Part shown: positions 16,311 to 17,861 of the stretch, piece by piece
Layout: every line of letters begins with the position of its first letter
Position numbering within the stretch: the stretch's first letter is position 1
Assembly (NCBI GenBank): GCA_958349075.1
Contig: CATWBR010000028.1
Span: forward strand, 1 to 17,861
Length of the DNA stretch: 17,861 nt
Direction of reading: 5' to 3'
Source: an uncultured Clostridium sp.
GTDB taxonomy: Bacteria; Bacillota; Clostridia; Lachnospirales; Lachnospiraceae
Translations under genes and position numbers: made by a program
The notes under the pieces: generated by a model
The model's database searches: none
Told to the model about the DNA's origin: nothing
Seen by the model: only the letters and a program-made list of their open reading frames with translations

Positions 16311-17591
16311 TTACCGGGCGCTCAAACGGTTGAACCCCATCTCGTTGGTCGCTCCTGTAATCACCTGAAGCTCTGCTTCAATGGAGCCGTCTGCTTTCAG
16401 GCTGCCGTCAAATCCCCCGGCAATAATATCCGCCACTTCCGGATAGCCAATCACCTTGTCCATCGGCGGGAGCGTAATAAGCATATTGGCATTGCCTCCG
16501 GTTACCACGGCATCCGCCGCCGCATCCGCGTCCGCCAGAGACTGGGATGCCCCATCGCGGCCGGCATATTCATCGGTGATGATAACGGTCTTGATGCCCT
16601 TCGCCTCGATCTTTTTGCAGTTCATGATGAGGTCGGTGTCCGGGTTTCCGAAACCTTCCTGAGAAACAATGGCCCCATCCACGCCCAGCCACTCGCATAA
16701 TTTTGCCGTGGCGTCCGAAGAGCGCATCTTATCGGCCAGATATACATTCTCATTCGTGATAATCACCCCCACAAAATTAAGCGTCTTTCCGTGTTCCTCG
16801 AATAAGTGCTTGATAACCGGATTATTCAGGTGGTGATATGTGGTGTTCTTATCGCAGGCAGACACGCAGTTGCCGCTTAATATCGCTCCGTCCATCGTCT
16901 CTGTCGGGCAGAGGATAGTCGGAAGGGACTGTTTCATGTCCACACCGTACACATAGGTGTCGTGCATGAGACCCTGGCTCTGGAGCATCAGCACATAGGC
17001 CACCCTCGGAAGTTCGGGATACAGCCTGATCCCCTCCTTTACGGACGGTGTCTCATACGTCTCCACTGTTTCAGCCGTAATATCTTTTGCCAGCTTTCCT
17101 ATGTAATCAGCCGCTTTTAAACCAGCCATGCGCACCGCTTTTTCGTGGGCATGCTTTTCAAGCTCTTCGATCGGTTCACAGACAACCACCAGATTATGAA
17201 GCTGTGAAAACGGAGTATACTGCGCCCCCGTTCCGGTCATGTCGATAATCCCCTCCTGGAACCCTACAATCTTACCGGCTGTGACAACGCCGCAGCCACG
17301 CAGCACATTGGTCCTGCCGCTCCCCACTGTCGCTACTTTGGAAATAACCCCCGGGAATAATTCTCCGTCCCCGCTTGTTTTTACCCTCGGTTCAATCACA
17401 TCCTTTACCGGCATGATACGGATACTGTCTCCCGGATGTGCAACTTCCAGCTCCACCGACTCTAAGCTGCCGTCCTCCAGCAGAACTGCCGTCAGTTCCT
17501 CTTTATTCACAGTAACTGTGCCGCCCTCTACCTTGGATTCGGATCCGAACCGGATATCCCTGATTGGAATAATTCCTAATTCAAGCTTCAT
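16311..17591 (-). CDS. grdE: Glycine reductase protein B precursor GrdE
   Basis: This 426-residue proprotein is cleaved into two subunits of protein B. The cleavage site is visible as LSGNCVSACDKNTTYHH, with Asn241-Cys242; known GrdE proteins are cut before this Cys, which becomes the pyruvoyl-type carbonyl that binds glycine as a Schiff base. The length is close to the family's roughly 428 residues. An open frame extends to 17618, but GGAGGAG is correctly placed for the ATG at 17591 and the protein begins MKLELGIIPIRDI as in relatives. It is the first gene of the grd operon, followed by grdB after 55 bp. Expression is likely driven by the sigma-54 promoter about 87 bp upstream. Sarcosine and betaine versions exist, so glycine specificity rests on overall resemblance. 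Confidence 0.95.
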   Translation of the reverse strand: MKLELGIIPIRDIRFGSESKVEGGTVTVNKEELTAVLLEDGSLESVELEVAHPGDSIRIMPVKDVIEPRVKTSGDGELFPGVISKVATVGSGRTNVLRGCGVVTAGKIVGFQEGIIDMTGTGAQYTPFSQLHNLVVVCEPIEELEKHAHEKAVRMAGLKAADYIGKLAKDITAETVETYETPSVKEGIRLYPELPRVAYVLMLQSQGLMHDTYVYGVDMKQSLPTILCPTETMDGAILSGNCVSACDKNTTYHHLNNPVIKHLFEEHGKTLNFVGVIITNENVYLADKMRSSDATAKLCEWLGVDGAIVSQEGFGNPDTDLIMNCKKIEAKGIKTVIITDEYAGRDGASQSLADADAAADAVVTGGNANMLITLPPMDKVIGYPEVADIIAGGFDGSLKADGSIEAELQVITGATNEMGFNRLSAR

Positions 17592-17677
17592 CTTTCCGCT
17601 CCTCCTTCTTTCTCCCAAAGCCGTATATTCACTTCCTTACAGCTCATAAAGAATTATTACTGAATCATTTTATATAT

Positions 17678-17695
17678 AAGCAATTTGCATGCCAA
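17678..17695 (-). promoter_or_regulatory. Sigma-54 (-24/-12) promoter of the grd operon
   Basis: Read on the minus strand, TTGGCATGCAAATTGCTT matches the sigma-54 consensus, with GG and GC separated by exactly 10 nt. The predicted start is near 17668, leaving a leader of about 77 nt to the grdE ATG. It closely resembles the promoter at 2173-2190 (TTGGCA and TTGCTT identical), supporting control by the same activator. Confidence 0.85.
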
Positions 17696-17765
17696 AAAAG
17701 CTATGGCCCTGCAAACTCATAGAAATCAAAGCCTGTTACCGGTTTTATTTTCGCAGTGGCGGGTA

Positions 17766-17825
17766 ATATTGACAATTATCTTTGAACTCTTCTGTCAATT
17801 GGCAAATAATTGGCAACAATGTCAC
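17766..17825. promoter_or_regulatory. Putative upstream activator sites for the grd operon
   Basis: Clustered motifs lie 80-145 bp upstream of the sigma-54 promoter: ATATTGACAATTAT (17766-17779), CTGTCAATT (17792-17800) and TTGGCAAATAATTGGCAA (17799-17816), followed by AATGTCAC. The third, read on the minus strand, is TTGCCAATTATTTGCCAA, nearly the same as TTGTCAATTATTGTCAA at 64-80. The stretch 17592-17861 holds no gene that I can see. Confidence 0.55.
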
Positions 17826-17861
17826 ATCTGTTTCCTGCCGGATTTATGATGAGCATAAGGT

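Noticed and set aside
17592..17668. Glycine riboswitch in the grdE leader
   Set aside because: The leader from the sigma-54 start is only about 77 nt and AT-rich, with no paired aptamer structure visible.
1..17861. CRISPR array, transposase or attachment sites
   Set aside because: No regularly spaced direct repeats, transposase-like frame or tRNA-flanking duplication was seen; tRNA-Sec is a possible integration target, but I see no duplicated 3' end.

Overview
The window reads as one accessory locus of an anaerobic, amino-acid-fermenting Firmicute. Clostridia are the best fit, possibly Lachnospiraceae-like. The reasons are the strong AGGAGG ribosome binding sites, the moderate GC content, the glycine reductase genes and the selenocysteine (Sec) machinery. 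The exact genus cannot be read from the sequence.

Layout: (1) 1-3899, plus strand: an upstream regulatory region, a sigma-54-dependent activator (258-2000), a second regulatory region with a textbook sigma-54 promoter (2173-2190), and an NhaC-type membrane transporter (2289-3899). (2) 3931-3987: a strong inverted repeat that probably terminates transcription from both sides. (3) 3988-10273, minus strand: a selenium/Sec operon read from a sigma-70-like promoter near 10242-10273. In transcription order it holds tRNA-Sec (selC), selA, selB, a YedE-type selenium transporter, a TusA/YedF-like carrier, a DUF3343 putative Se/S carrier and a cysteine desulfurase/selenocysteine lyase-like enzyme. (4) 10398-17591, minus strand: the glycine reductase operon in the order grdE, grdB, trxB, trxA, grdA and a fused grdC-grdD. 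(5) 17592-17861: the grdE leader, with a second textbook sigma-54 promoter and clustered repeats.

How the genes work together: GrdE/GrdB (protein B) bind glycine, and the selenoprotein GrdA (protein A) takes the carboxymethyl group through its Sec. GrdC/GrdD (protein C) release acetyl phosphate, and TrxB/TrxA supply electrons. grdA and grdB each contain an in-frame UGA that must be read as Sec, so they depend on the selC-selA-selB genes next door. The yedE-to-desulfurase genes plausibly bring in and hand over selenium. selD (selenophosphate synthetase) is not in the window.

The most notable points are: a GrdC-GrdD single-polypeptide fusion; two matched sigma-54 promoters, one for the transporter and one for grdE, with a shared dyad-like TTGYCAA motif upstream of the activator, the transporter and grdE, which suggests a compact regulon; a tRNA-Sec whose acceptor helix appears to carry a bulged C; and a Cys-rich sensor region on the activator.
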